Positions 10,916-22,005 of a DNA stretch of 64,000 bases are shown in pieces. Origin of the DNA: Sepiola atlantica (lineage: Eukaryota > Mollusca > Cephalopoda > Sepiida > Sepiolidae); assembly GCA_963556195.1 (NCBI GenBank), contig OY744531.1:103471142-103535141 (forward strand), written 5' to 3'. The translations under genes and the position numbers were made by a program. Within the stretch, counting starts at the first letter, position 1; the number at the start of each line of letters is the position of its first letter. The notes under the pieces are model-generated. The model saw only the letters and a list, made by a program, of their open reading frames with translations, did not search any database and was not told the DNA's origin.

Positions 10916-10950
<35 letters not shown>
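10775..10950 (+). mobile_element. tRNA-hammerhead SINE
   Basis: GACTCTTGACTGCGAATCAG resembles an anticodon arm with loop CTGCGAA. B-box-like GAGTTCGCGCCC follows 15 nt later, then a short linker, the hammerhead (10845-10889) and a TAATAAATAATTAATA tail running into (TA)n. The A box is not clear. Homologous to 30292-30480 from the anticodon region onward. Octopus SINEs with tRNA-Arg heads are known from memory; a GCG anticodon would fit but is weak evidence. Confidence 0.7.
10845..10889 (+). ncRNA. Hammerhead ribozyme motif, intact core
   Basis: CCTGCA, CTGAAGA, stem II TGC-ATAA-GCA, GAAA, perfect palindrome ACATCGATGT as stem III, C17 (triplet GTC), then TGTAGG pairing with CCTGCA (one G-T). 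Predicted cleavage lies between 10883 and 10884. Confidence 0.82.
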
Positions 10951-10953
<3 letters not shown>

Positions 10954-11499
10954 GCTGGACCCGTTTACCAGCGTTTCCCGGGAGAAATATATAACAATTA
11001 ATTAAAATCTGTCAACATCCGACAGAACGTACTAATTTAATGTTTAGGATAATTGTCGGTTTGGAATTGTTGAAGTGTGAAAGAAGGAAGAAAGGAATGA
11101 AGGAGACGCTGTTGTAGGAGTCTTCCTGGCAATTCGATGGTACCAGTATTTCCCAAGCAACCCCTCTATGATAATGAGCACTTTTAAAATTAAAGAGGCC
11201 TACAGAACCCTATTAAATCAATTCTATCTTTGTATAGAAATTCTATTTTTTTGTGAGGAAAGAAAAAAGAAAAATGTGTATGCCTCCTGAGCACTACTGA
11301 AACACACAAATATAATTAAAGAGGTCTGCAGAGCACTAATAAAACATGTGTGTTCGAAGAGAAATAACGATATTCACAATAGTTAAAAGTACTACCTATG
11401 ACATTGATTTCTTAAAAAAAAAAAATTCGGCTCATAATCCTTCCTTTCCCCTCCTCCCTCGTAGGCAAAAGTTTTACAATGTAAAATAAAAAAAAATGT
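10951..11499. other. No gene recognised
   Basis: Unique-looking DNA. The phrase AAAATTAAAGAGGCCTACAG is loosely repeated near 11315, suggesting an old duplication. Confidence 0.4.
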
Positions 11500-11580
11500 T
11501 TGTGTCGACTGGGGTCGAATACTAAAGCTCTTGGTCTAGGATCTACGGCGATAACCATTTAGTCACAAAAGCCGTTCAAA
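11500..11580 (-). mobile_element. tRNA-like SINE head (low confidence)
   Basis: The minus strand has TGACTAAATGGTTATCGC (A-box-like) and, about 40 nt later, TATTCGACCCC (B-box-like). Spacing suits a tRNA-derived promoter. Downstream family limits are not visible. Confidence 0.4.
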
Positions 11581-12099
11581 ATTAGGTCATTAAAACTAAG
11601 CATGTAGCTGGCATGCGTTTTATATTACGATCCGAAAGGCAACCAAATGTTGGGTCCACCAGTCACACGTTTTGGGTAATTTCTATACGAAGAAATAGAT
11701 TTTATTTTTCAATTCTTGGATATTATGCGTGTGAAAAATATCGGATTCAAGTAATGTCAACTTTATGCAAGTCTGTCTCGTAGCTTGGCGTATATTGACT
11801 TAATTCAGAAGTCGAGTCGCTGAAGAAATTGTAGCCGCCATGTTGAATAATTAAACACTGTAAGGAACTATGTTCGTTAATTGCATTCTCTAAAATCCGG
11901 AATGGGTATAAATGTATATGTAATTGGTAGAAATAACGTAATCTGATATTCTCGAAAATCAGCAGGATTAGCGGGAGCTTCCATTAAATGTGTGCGTAAT
12001 ATTTTGTATTATGTAGTAAATTAATAGCAGACAAATCGGAAATATTAACGGACACTTTTTTGAAAAGTAGACATTGTTTATTAGTTCCCGGTGTCGATG

Positions 12100-12320
12100 G
12101 AGAGAGTGTCAGTACTGAAGTGTCAGGGGGAAAAGTTTTTGCTACCACATATATGGAGTATGATTTCAGGAGAATCGAATATGGTGGGCTAAAAGTAATA
12201 TGTAGTGTTAGGTTAAGAAAAATAATAACAAATTTACTAAAACATGCTCGAGTAAATAAGCGTAATAATGTGGTGAGTTGTGGTAGTAGCCTGTGATGCA
12301 TGTGGTTATTTTCTTATTCT
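12100..12320 (+). repeat. Dispersed repeat, copy 1 (pair at 18415)
   Basis: Shares AAAAGT.TTTGCTACCA, TATGGAGTATG and GTGATGCATGTGGTTAT-type blocks in the same order with 18415-18610, about 75% identical by eye. Weaker similarity (GCCGCCATGTTGAAT against GACGCCATTTTGAAT) may extend each copy about 300 bp upstream. No terminal structure was found. Confidence 0.65.
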
Positions 12321-13084
12321 TCAAAAACGTTCCGGGGAAAATCGTCTTAACTTTATATATTAGAGATATATAATAATCGATATTTATCTGAAACATATTT
12401 TGTAATGCAAATAACGACAGGACCTTACTTTAAAAATATCGTCAAACCATAGCATCAATGCATTAAATAGTGTAAACAACTGTTTCAACTGGTATCGCTA
12501 ATAGTCCTGTACTGTACGTTTTGCAGACGCATGCACATATATTAGGTTGTGATAAATTTAGTGACAGTGACAGAATCTGACTTGCAAATAGAATGTTACA
12601 CCCACATCGACCGGGCGGGAGACACCTAGATAAACACAGAGGGTGAATTAATGAAAAACGTAATCAATATTCTTAGGACGTGTGCCTGAATATTTGAGAG
12701 ATCTTTGCACGTCGGAAAGTTTCTTTATATAATATAATCGTTTCACCAGTTGTTTTCGATTTCTATCTCGTTCGATAACTGACAGTATGTATCGTTTGTC
12801 TTTCAACGCGTTTGCTCGACTCTCAAAATGACAAACAAAACGAAACCAAATGCGTATGTGTTTCTAAGTGGATGTACGGATTTATATGAACCGATCCATT
12901 AAAATTATGAAAGCAACCCGTCAGACACCCACAAAGAAAGGTTTTTTTATTTATTTTTTTATTGTGAACGCATTTTTAAATATACACCATCAGTCAAAAA
13001 ATGGATGAAATCATATCGACTGACCAAGATGGATGCTTTTTAAATCTTTTGTTCGCCCTAAGCAATCCATATTGCCACTGAAAC
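12321..13084. other. No gene recognised
   Basis: Nothing identifiable on either strand. Confidence 0.45.
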
Positions 13085-13660
13085 TTAAATAGATACTGTG
13101 ATAATGGTCAGATTGGTAGGACGTCTACCTAAGTGTGGAGTTAGGCAGGAAGATGTTTGTACTACATCACATTGAAATTTAAGCATGTTGGTACGATCGG
13201 GGAAACAGAGAGCAGAGATGGAATTCCAAAATAAAAGCATTTCTAGGAAAGAACCTATTTGAGAAAAGGAAAACAGCCTGACATCTCCGGACATCTACAA
13301 TGAAGAGGTTGAGTGTTTTTGCTAGTCGGGTGGGTCGGGTGTATTTCCGTTGAGAAGAGGAACAATTACACTAAGTTCATCAGACCACATTCTGTGGACG
13401 CACTATTGACATTAACACAGTGACGCAGCACTGTGGTGATATGACAGGGATTTGAACCTGGCAGACAGTACGGGACTTAATAGGTTACAGACTCTTTTAC
13501 ACCCTGTCCAAGCGATTTGTATATCAGCTCAGAGGTGGCAACAATAATCCAGGCATGGGCGAATGGTAACTTTATAAAGATATAGGATACTAGAAGGTGT
13601 GAGAAGTTTTCTAGCCTGGTAGAGGGATGCTACCTAATTTGAACCAGGCTTTTCTATAAG
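13085..13660 (-). pseudogene. LINE reverse-transcriptase C-terminal relic
   Basis: The minus strand at 13640-13520 matches the DNA of 57250-57130, which encodes a Y-K-A-T-I-R type motif. At 13250-13140 it encodes LLFWNSISALCFPDRTNMLK, the FWNSLP...FPDRTNMQKFK end block. Frameshifts and stops throughout. Same CR1/Jockey-type family as the other LINE pieces here. Confidence 0.7.
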
Positions 13661-14281
13661 AAGACATAACTTTTATTTTTATATAAAAGTTAGTTGTGAG
13701 ACTGCATACCGACAAACATAAAGAGAGATAAAAATCTTATCTCAGCCTTACTTCTCGATATTATATCAAGTATTTCTGAAGTAATGCCATTGAAAAGTGA
13801 AAACTCAGAAACTATTTATTTTATCAGGCGAAAATTTATTACATTTGATAAAATTTGAAAAATTTGGAAATAGAAACTCCGTCAAAATTTTGACCATGAC
13901 TTGAACATTTTAAGGTGAAAGTCAAATATCAAGGTCAAGGAGATATAAGATTGTGGATTTCGTCGGCTACAATATGAGCCAATAGCGAGTCTATATTATT
14001 ACATCACTGTGCCATTAACATTTAACTGACCTTGACATTTGGATTACATGTACCAAAATGAAACGATTGTACACAGACAAACAAACATATATTGTTACAA
14101 GCAAACAAGCAAACTTAACCGACCTATAACCTCCTTGGCACAGGTAACAAATTGAAGATTAACACTTAATTCATTGTTGAGTTACTACATATTACATAGT
14201 GTCACAGTTTATATACGATGTGAATAAAACTAATTATTAATAAAATAAGATCAGATAATCCCAAGATTAGAGATAGTAATA

Positions 14282-14282
<1 letters not shown>
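13661..14282. repeat. Unclassified repeat with AAGGTCA motifs
   Basis: Contains AATATCAAGGTCAAGGAG, CTGACCTTGACATTTGG and GACAAACAAACATATATTG, a style common in mollusc dispersed repeats. TCAAGGTCA resembles a nuclear-receptor half-site, probably by chance. No coding content. Confidence 0.4.

Positions 14283-14348
<66 letters not shown>
14283..14348. repeat. (TA)n microsatellite
   Basis: About 66 bp. Confidence 0.95.
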
Positions 14349-14353
<5 letters not shown>

Positions 14354-14560
14354 GGAAGTTTCTCAACCATTAAAACTATATAAAAAAAACAAAAAAAACA
14401 ACAACTTATAGTCTCAAGTCTTCCAGTGGAAAATCACTCATGTAAGTCATTTTATTTTTTACAGTTATTATATTAGTTAGTTTCTAACACTATTTTAAGG
14501 GATCATCAGTTGTTTACCATGAAAAACTGTTTCGGGAATTTAAAAACAAGACAGTATTTA
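14349..14560 (+). repeat. Dispersed repeat, copy 1 (pair at 25351)
   Basis: Begins AGTCTCGGAAGTTTCTCAAC immediately after (TA)n and ends ACTGTTTCGGGAATTTAA. The same order and the same (TA)n boundary are seen at 25307-25540. Contains CTGATGATCCC on the minus strand, but no stem II forms (see rejected items). Confidence 0.8.
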
Positions 14561-14860
14561 ATTTCATGGCTTCCCAGCAGAGTTGATCAGACCCTACTTC
14601 CCTTAAAAGACAAAAACATAAACGTTCCTTATACTAAATCTACGTTTTGTTCCATATAAATGTTTTGCTAACTTATATTAGTTATTTAAGACTAAAAAAA
14701 AAAAAAAATTCTTTACCTGTGCTGTTCGTCTGTCTAATAAAATTTATCCGTTACTTACAAAAATGTTGCTGCATTTTAAAGTGTTTGGACGAATCCATGT
14801 ATGTGTGTGTGTGTGTGTGATAAAGTTTCGTTAAACTTACAAATATCTTTAACTTATAGA

Positions 14861-15206
14861 GCGCTTACTTGGCTTTTTCGCTAAGATCACCGTGTAGTAT
14901 CTGTTCTCATGAATACTACGCCCTATAGACCGGTACCGTCTTGGCCTTCGGGTCTTGATTCCGACGATTTGGGGGGTTGCCCTGTGCAGTTTAAGGAGGT
15001 CCACTCTCCCAGGCTTTACCTCCCCTTATTAGGGTGGAGTAAGATTATCGCTTACTGTCTGAAGCGCCCCAACCGGGGAATGCCGACACGACTGCCCAGG
15101 CATTTTTGTAGGCCAAACTGCTCACCTTCTCGGGCGCTGGCTTTTCAAATCCAACATTCCCGACCTTGTGTAACATGTTACCGCTATGGGAGGAAAATAA
15201 ATAACG
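14861..15206 (+). mobile_element. U2-snRNA-headed SINE, copy A, with TSD
   Basis: The first ~45 nt align with the 5' end of U2 snRNA (GCTAAGATC and GTGTAGTATCTGTTC are kept). A ~300-bp body with GTCTTGGCCTTCGGGTCTTG, GGAATGCCGACA and TTCTCGGGCGCTGGC follows. It ends in AAATAAATAAC with no long poly(A). A 15-bp target duplication with one mismatch, TCTTTAACTTATAGA at 14846-14860 and TCTTTAACTCATAGA at 15207-15221, fixes both ends. The U2 Sm site and 3' stem-loops are absent. The 14909-15220 open frame is incidental. Confidence 0.9.
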
Positions 15207-15263
15207 TCTTTAACTCATAGAATGTTTGTATATTCGGACTACTGTTTTAATATTGGGTGTTTT

Positions 15264-15312
15264 TATCACAACGTTTCGACCGAAATAACCTCCGACATTC
15301 TTCAGGTTAAAT
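15264..15312 (-). ncRNA. Hammerhead motif, intact core, weak stem II
   Basis: Core CTGAAGA and GAAAC are both present, followed by GTTGTGAT. Stem II, GGTCG/CGGCC in related copies, has decayed to TGTCG/CGGTC. Stem I pairing is poor. Belongs to the GAAACGTTGTGAG family (27539, 28157, 38018, 44477). Confidence 0.55.
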
Positions 15313-15654
15313 AAAGGGTTCCGTTTGAAATTCCGTCCAGATTCCTGAGTTCGACAGAAAGATTCCCGCGTCCGACAAGGTACACCTAAAGAAGGTCGGA
15401 GCTAACATCAGCGCACATATTACACTACCGTTCCAAAAAGGAGAATGTAATCCACGGCTCGATTGTAACATGCCCACATATCATATACTACACTACCCCC
15501 AGAAAAAATGTATGAAAGAAATACTTGGTACGGTGACATCACGACAAATTAAAATATGCGAAAATCCACCCCTTTGAATTAAGACTTCAAAGATAGTACA
15601 TCAGTCTGATGAAATAGTATAATAAACTGAATTGAGCATTATTAATACAAGTAT

Positions 15655-16750
15655 AACTATAGTTTGGCTTCAGCCTTACATATACCAAATCTTTATTAAT
15701 AATAGTTGATGTATAGTTTCGGTTTCAGACTTACATATACTAAATCTTTATTAATAATAGTTGATGTATAGTTTCGGCTTCAGACTTATATATACTAAAT
15801 CTTTATTAATAATAGTTGATGTATAGTTTCGGTTTCAGACTTATATTTACTAAATCTTTATTAATAATAGTTGATGTATAGTTTCGGTTTCAGACTTATA
15901 TATACTAAATCTTTATTAATAATAGTTGATGTATAGTTTCGGCTTCAAACTTATATATACCAAATCTTTATTAATAATAGTTGATGTATAGTTTCGGTTT
16001 CAGACTTATATATACTAAATCTTTATTAATAATAGTTGATGTATAGTTTCGGCTTCAGACTTACATATACCAAATCTTTATTAATAATAGTTGATGTATA
16101 GTTTCGGTTTCAGACTTACATTTACTAAATATTTATTAATAATAGTTGATGTATAGTTTAGGCTTCAGCCTTACATATACTAAATCTTTATTAATAATAG
16201 TTGATGTATAGTTTCGGCTTCAAACTTATATATACCAAATCTTTATTAATAATAGTTGATGTATTGTTTAGGCTTCAGCCTTACATATACTAAATCTTTA
16301 TTAATAATAGTTGATGTATAGTTTCGGTTTCAGACTTACATATACCAAATCTTTATTAATAATAGTTGATGTATAGTTTCGGCTTCAAACTTATATATAC
16401 CAAATCTTTATTAATAATAGTTGATGTATTGTTTAGGCTTCAGCCTTACATATACTAAATCTTTATTAATAATAGTTGATGTATAGTTTCGGTTTCAGAC
16501 TTACATATACTAAATCTTTATTAATAATACGTGATGTATAGTTTCGGTTTCAGACTTACATATACCAAATCTTTATTAATAATAGTTGATGTATAGTTTC
16601 GGTTTCAGACTTACATATACTAAATCTTAATTAATAATACGTGATGTATAGTTTCGGTTTCAGACTTACATATACCAAATCTTTATTAATAATAGTTGAT
16701 ATATAGTTTCGGCTTCAGACTTACATATACCAAATCCTTGTTAATAATAG
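15655..16750 (+). repeat. 55-bp tandem array, 20 units
   Basis: Unit: TAGTTTCGGTTTCAGACTTA, CATATACTAAATC, TTTATTAATAATAGTTGATGTA, in order. Units fall into types differing at GGTTTCAGAC / GGCTTCAAAC / TTAGGCTTCAGCC. Units 11-13 and 14-16 repeat the same three types in order (165-bp higher-order unit). Units 16-17 and 18-19 repeat a 110-bp pair marked by ACGTGATG. Confidence 0.95.
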
Positions 16751-18149
16751 ATATTTGGGGATGCAAATACAATTATTGGAGATTGAACTCTGTACGAGAG
16801 TCGCGTGAGTTATGGCTTTGTTTCTAGAGAGTTAACAGGTCATCAGAGACTTAATTAAACTTAGATAAGATGATATTTCATTCATTACGTTACAATATCA
16901 TTGATTTTGAATATACTGCTGTCGAAATATGTTTACTGTGGAGAAGGTCGGTAGCAACTCTTTTGAGTTCACATCAAGGTTTCGTTTTGATGTTTTGGAA
17001 CTAACGTGTGATAGCAAGCATTGACTAGACTTTTTAAAAGAACTCTGTAATAATTTAGGTCATTAAAATAGGATTTATCAATGCGTTGAATCAAACAAAA
17101 TAGATCTTTCTACTTTTTGTGTGACTGCCCCCCCCTACGATTGTAAGTAGCGTGTTAGTTTTTAAAATATTAACCACTGATCCTCCCTCAAAAAAGTAAA
17201 TTGATCCAAAAATATGCATCAATATTTCCAAGTTCAATAAAGAAAAACTCCTTTTAGACTGATACAAATTTTATCACAATCTGAAGTTCCCTTTTTGGCT
17301 GTAGATTGCATTTACCAATCGTGGTTTTAAATGTGTCGAAAATCACCATGGAAAAATAAAAATTGCCGCAGTCTATAAGGATTCCTTCTTCAAATACAGA
17401 GGAGAGAAAATAATAAGTTTAGTACTTCGTTGACCGAGAATTAAAAATATTAACTAACAGATACTCCACTGTAGAGTTAAGTATATTTTGAAGCTTTAAA
17501 ATTAATAAGTAAAAATAAACCGAAATAAATTAACCTTTTTGTTTATTGTAGTAAGTAAATAAAAATGAAAAGAGTGGGAGTGTGTGGGGTCCCAAATCCA
17601 TCTACTGGTGATAAAAGTAAAAATTGCCGCAGTCTTATAGGATTTCTTCTTCACCATGAGAAGAGTGTTTTTTTATTGTAATTAGTAAATAAATAAAGAG
17701 GTAGAGAGAGACGTAGAGAGCGGATGGTGATAATAGGTTACAGTTAAAATTAAAAAGAAAAAGAAGAAAAGATAAGTAATTACTTAAAATAAAAATCATC
17801 CAAAGTATCGATTTTTTCGAGAATTATGAAGGAAAAAAGCATATGAAAGAAAAAATATATATTCTGAGGTTTTGCGATTCCTTGAATAATGTTCGATAAG
17901 TAGGGATGGTCAAAATTCAAACAATTTATCTGTTTTGTGTGTGTTTTTTTTATTACTGGTCAGTGTCGTAGAAAAAGGGTATTACGGCTCTCCATGAGAT
18001 TTCCTTGAGCCATTCGATGTTTTTTAACAAGTTCGTTTTACGCTGTGAGTTGTTTTAAATTCAGTTATAAACCTTAAAAGTTTTATGGATGAAATTACCA
18101 AGTGTCTATGGCATGAAAGTATAAATGATAAAAAAAAGAAATTATACGT
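16751..18149. other. Possible tRNA-like fragment; otherwise unrecognised
   Basis: On the minus strand near 16770-16830, GAGTTCAATCTCC resembles a B box and CTGATGACCTGTTAACTC lies upstream. Elsewhere there is no gene. GTAAAAATTGCCGCAGTCT occurs near 17356 and 17617, an internal repeat of unknown type. Confidence 0.35.
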
Positions 18150-18414
18150 GTGACAATCGAAGATTCGCAACTGAAATTAATATTCTCGAGGAGATTGATA
18201 ACTACGTGACGCCATTTTGAATCAATGCACGAAATAATTTATTCAGTTCGTGAATGTAAACCGTAAATTCAGGAATTAGTTTCTTGTATATAATGTATGA
18301 AATTATTAAAAGAATGAAATAAAATATTTACGGTGATGATTCTATAAATTATCCAATGTAATTTATTTACCGGCGTTAAGTAGGAGAGTTGGAGTAGATA
18401 AAAATTAGACGGAA

Positions 18415-18610
18415 AAGTCTTTGCTACCATCTGTATGGAGTATGTTTTCGTGAGAGTCTGTGATGGCGGTCTAAAAGTAACATTTTTTGTTAGGTGGTGA
18501 AAATAGTACTACATTTCTTGAAACACGATCGAGTGAATACGGTGAATACGGTGAATAGAGTGGTGAGTTTAATAGCCTATGATGCATGTGGTTATCTTCT
18601 TACTCTCTTT
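18415..18610 (+). repeat. Dispersed repeat, copy 2 (pair at 12100)
   Basis: See 12100-12320. The last 40 bp (GATGCATGTGGTTAT, TCTTCTTACTCT) are the best conserved. Confidence 0.65.
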
Positions 18611-18689
18611 ATATAGTAGATATACCAGTCTTCTAATGTGAGTATAAAGTTGATGATGTCATCACACAGTAAGTGCAATAAATGACCCA

Positions 18690-18694
<5 letters not shown>

Positions 18695-18771
<77 letters not shown>
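18695..18771. repeat. (TA)n microsatellite
   Basis: About 77 bp. Confidence 0.95.
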
Positions 18772-18775
<4 letters not shown>

Positions 18776-18936
18776 GGAATATATTTATTGTATAACATCG
18801 ACATCGGAATCTGAGAACGATCTATCATTGTTGGCGAGTGTCTACTTGGTACAGATCTTAAAGAACGAACCAGGACTGCCTGCTGCGTTGAATTGTATTT
18901 GCAGATTGATCCGTGTTCTTCGCTGGCATGACTTTT

Positions 18937-19055
18937 TCATATAGCGCCTGGTATTCTCAAATGGTCACCCATCTTAATATTGACTATATTCAACTTAGTT
19001 TAACTACGATGATTTAACAGGAAGCGATGTTTCAACGCGATTATAACCGCATTAT
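18937..19055 (-). pseudogene. 5S rRNA-derived sequence, diverged
   Basis: The minus strand keeps the 5S order: ATCATCGTAGTTAAAC (box A region), GATGGGTGACCATTTGAGAA and ATACCAGGCGCTAT (3' end), with about 25-30% change. Too diverged to be a functional 5S gene. It may be a 5S pseudogene or the head of a SINE3-type element. Confidence 0.75.
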
Positions 19056-19436
19056 TATTACTATACCCCGAAGAAATGACAATTCTAAAAGTTAGTATCA
19101 CATTTAAAACCTGCACATCTAGACTTTGGACTAGAATGAATATGTAGCATTTGTTATGTATTTAGTTTTAGGAGGAGAAATTATTCATGACTGGGGTAGT
19201 TTTTATTTTGCCCCATTCTGAGTACCTACATTTGGAAAGTTGTTTATTGTCAACATCAAAAACTTACTTTTTGCTAAAATTGCCCTCGTAGAGATAGAAG
19301 TCCTTTTCTTAAACCACAGAATATGGTAAATCATACAAATTACAACGAATAATCAAATAATAAAAAAAGCAATCTGGTATAGCGATATTTAGTTTTCTTG
19401 TTTTAAGATTGATACTATGACATTCAATGTTAGTCC
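19056..19436. other. No gene recognised
   Basis: No features seen. Confidence 0.4.
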
Positions 19437-20603
19437 ATCACATAAGTAACAATGTAATAAGCATCTTCAGAAGATCTGTATCACATAAGTAACAATGTAA
19501 TAAGCATCTTCAGAAGATTTGTATCACATAAGTAACAATGTAATAAGCATCTTCAGAAGATCTGTATCACATAAGTAACAATGTAATAAGCATCTTCAGA
19601 AGATTTGTATCACATAAGTAACAATGTAATAAGCACCTTCAGAAGATTTGTATCACATAAGTAACAATGTAATAAGCATCTTCAAAAGATTTGTATCACA
19701 TACGTTACAATGTAATAAGCATCTTCAGAAGATTTGTATCACATAAGTAACAATGTAATAAGCATCTTCAGAAGATTTGTATCACATAAGTAACAATGTA
19801 ATAAGCATCTTCAGAAGATCTGTATCACATAAGTAACAATGTAATAAGCATCTTCAGAAGATTTGTATCACATAAGTAACAATGTAATAAGCATCTTCAG
19901 AAGATTTGTATCACATAAGTAACAATGTAATAAGCATCTTCAGAAGATTTGTATCACATAAGTAACAATGTAATAAGCATCTTCAGAAGATTTGTATCAC
20001 ATAAGTAACAATGTAATAAGCATCTTCAGAAGATTTGTATCACATACGTTACAATGTAATAAGCATCTTCAGAAGATTTGTATCACATAAGTAACAATGT
20101 AATAAGCATCTTCAGAAGATTTGTATCACATACGTAACAATGTAATAAGCATCTTCAGAAGATTTGTATCACATAAGTAACAATGTAATAAGCATATTCA
20201 GAAGATCTGTATCACATAAGTAACAATGTAATAAGCATCTTCAGAAGATCTGTATCACATAAGTAACAATGTAATAAGCATCTTCAGAAGATCTGTATCA
20301 CATAAGTAACAATGTAATAAGCATCTTCAGAAGATTTGTATCACATAAGTAACAATGTAATAAGCATCTTCAGAAGATTTGTATCACATAAGTAACAATG
20401 TAATAAGCATCTTCAGAAGATTTGTATCACATAAGTAACAATGTAATAAGCATCTTCAGAAGATTTGTATCACATAAGTAACAATGTAATAAGCATCTTC
20501 AGAAGATTTGTATCACATAAGTAACAATGTAATAAGCATCTTCAGAAGATTTGTATCACATAAGTAACAATGTAATAAGCATCTTCAGAAGATTTGTATC
20601 ACA
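19437..20603 (+). repeat. 43-bp tandem array, 27 units
   Basis: Unit: TCACATAAGTAACAATGTAA, TAAGCATCTTCAGAAGATTTGTA. Highly homogeneous; the main variants are GATCTG for GATTTG and TACGTTAC for TAAGTAAC. Each unit holds a 6-bp inverted repeat, ATCTTC-A-GAAGAT. Ends sharply at ATCACAGC. Confidence 0.97.
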
Positions 20604-21194
20604 GCTTTTATTTTACCGGATATACAGCAGTTCTGTCACCTAGAAAATATACATGATAGACGAAACAGGATATTTATACTATCAACTGTACGAAATTGTT
20701 TGAAATCGTTTATAGCATTCTGTTGTTGGTTTGCGTTATTCATTTGTCTTTTACAACGTATTTACACGAATTGGAAGGCAGACCAATCGTTAAATCTAAT
20801 GATGACTAATACGTTATCTGATGATAGACGTACAACCATGGTTGAACACCGGTATCAAATTTATTTACACTACAGGAACTTTAAAAAGCTCACCTTTCGT
20901 AGTATTTGACAAAGTTCAAATTACCATGAGCACACTTTGGTAACTGATGTACTTCCTTTTAAAAGAATACGAAGTATAGCGACTCGATACCTAACAATGA
21001 CCCTACAATTGATCTAAGTTGTGAAACAAAGCATTACTGTGCCAAATGTTCACTAGATCATGATATAGAAAAAAAAACACGTTCTTTGAACGTTACTTTA
21101 AATCACAAACCACTACAATGGCGAATGTGTAGAATGATGGCAAATGGTAGTCTGTATAGGTGAGGTTCAAACTATTTCTATAAAAAAACTCAAA
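20604..21194. other. No gene recognised
   Basis: The frame at 20700-20909 has a hydrophobic N-terminus but no known domain, homologue or supported start. Confidence 0.4.
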
Positions 21195-22005
21195 AACATC
21201 ATGCAGTTTTTTAAAGCATGCTTAAAGAACCCCTCTGTTGTTTCTCTGGAAAGAAAGAGTAAAAGAAAAACTCATAAAAAAACCAACAAATATCATGCAG
21301 CAGCTTGAACAAAACTTTTTTATGAATATAATATTACATTTATACATTTTGAATCCCGGGAAATTCCACTCATGGAATCGTTGTGAAGCCAATTTACCTT
21401 TTCATCTGTTTTCCTTCAGTCCCTTTCTCTCTCGCTCTCACTCCATCATTTTTCTCTATCTCGCTTTCTGTCTGTCTCTCTATTTATCTCTTTTTCTCTC
21501 TAGCTCTCTCTGTCTCTCCTTCGTTGCTTATCTATATCGCATTATCCCTCGCTCTCACCCCTTTTCTCTCATTTTATTATTCATCTATAAAAATGTAGGG
21601 GGTTCGGTAGTGTCGACCTTATAAAGGATCACACCTCCAACTGGTGAACCAATAACTAAAGTGCCCCCTAATATAATTGAACGGAAACAAAAAAATAGTT
21701 TGGGACATACATGATTTTAATCGGATGGACAAGTGAGGCGTAGACTGAAGTTTCTTTGAACGAATTACGATTGGATTGCAGAAAGTATTGTGAATTTTAT
21801 GACTTTCCATCGGGTTACTTCATGTAGTTTTTTAAACCATGCTTAAAGAACCCCTCTGTTGTTTCTCTGGAAAGAAAGAGTAAAAGAAAAACTCATAAAA
21901 AAACCCAACAAATATTATGCAGCAGCTTGAACAAAACCTTTTTATGAATATAATATTACATTTATACATTTTGATCCCCGGGAAATTCCACCCATGGAAT
22001 CGTTG
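21195..22005 (+). repeat. Direct repeat pair of ~190 bp
   Basis: 21195-21385 and 21818-22005 share GCTTAAAGAACCCCTCTGTT, GAAAGAAAGAGTAAAAGAAA and CCCGGGAAATTCCAC with few differences. Between them lies a TC-rich run (21410-21590). An inverted piece at 21700-21800 (GGATGGACAAGTGAGGC) matches DNA just past the second copy. Confidence 0.85.

Noticed and set aside
13375..13400. CTGATGA core on the minus strand
   Set aside because: It is LINE coding sequence (compare the same bases at 51425-51440) without a following GAAAC. The same holds for TCGTCAG at 58358.
13899..13950. Nuclear receptor response element (TCAAGGTCA)
   Set aside because: It lies in an unclassified dispersed repeat with no gene nearby; a single short motif is not evidence of regulation.
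14466..14560. Hammerhead from CTGATGATCCC (also 25460-25540)
   Set aside because: GAAAC occurs at a plausible distance in one copy only. No stem II pairs between the core and GAAA, and flanking strands are not complementary.
16775..16870. Hammerhead from CTGATGACCTG...CTAGAAAC on the minus strand
   Set aside because: Core strings are present, but the intervening 15 nt do not form stem II and stem I is absent.
19437..20603. CRISPR array
   Set aside because: Units are contiguous without unique spacers, in an animal genome; plain satellite DNA.
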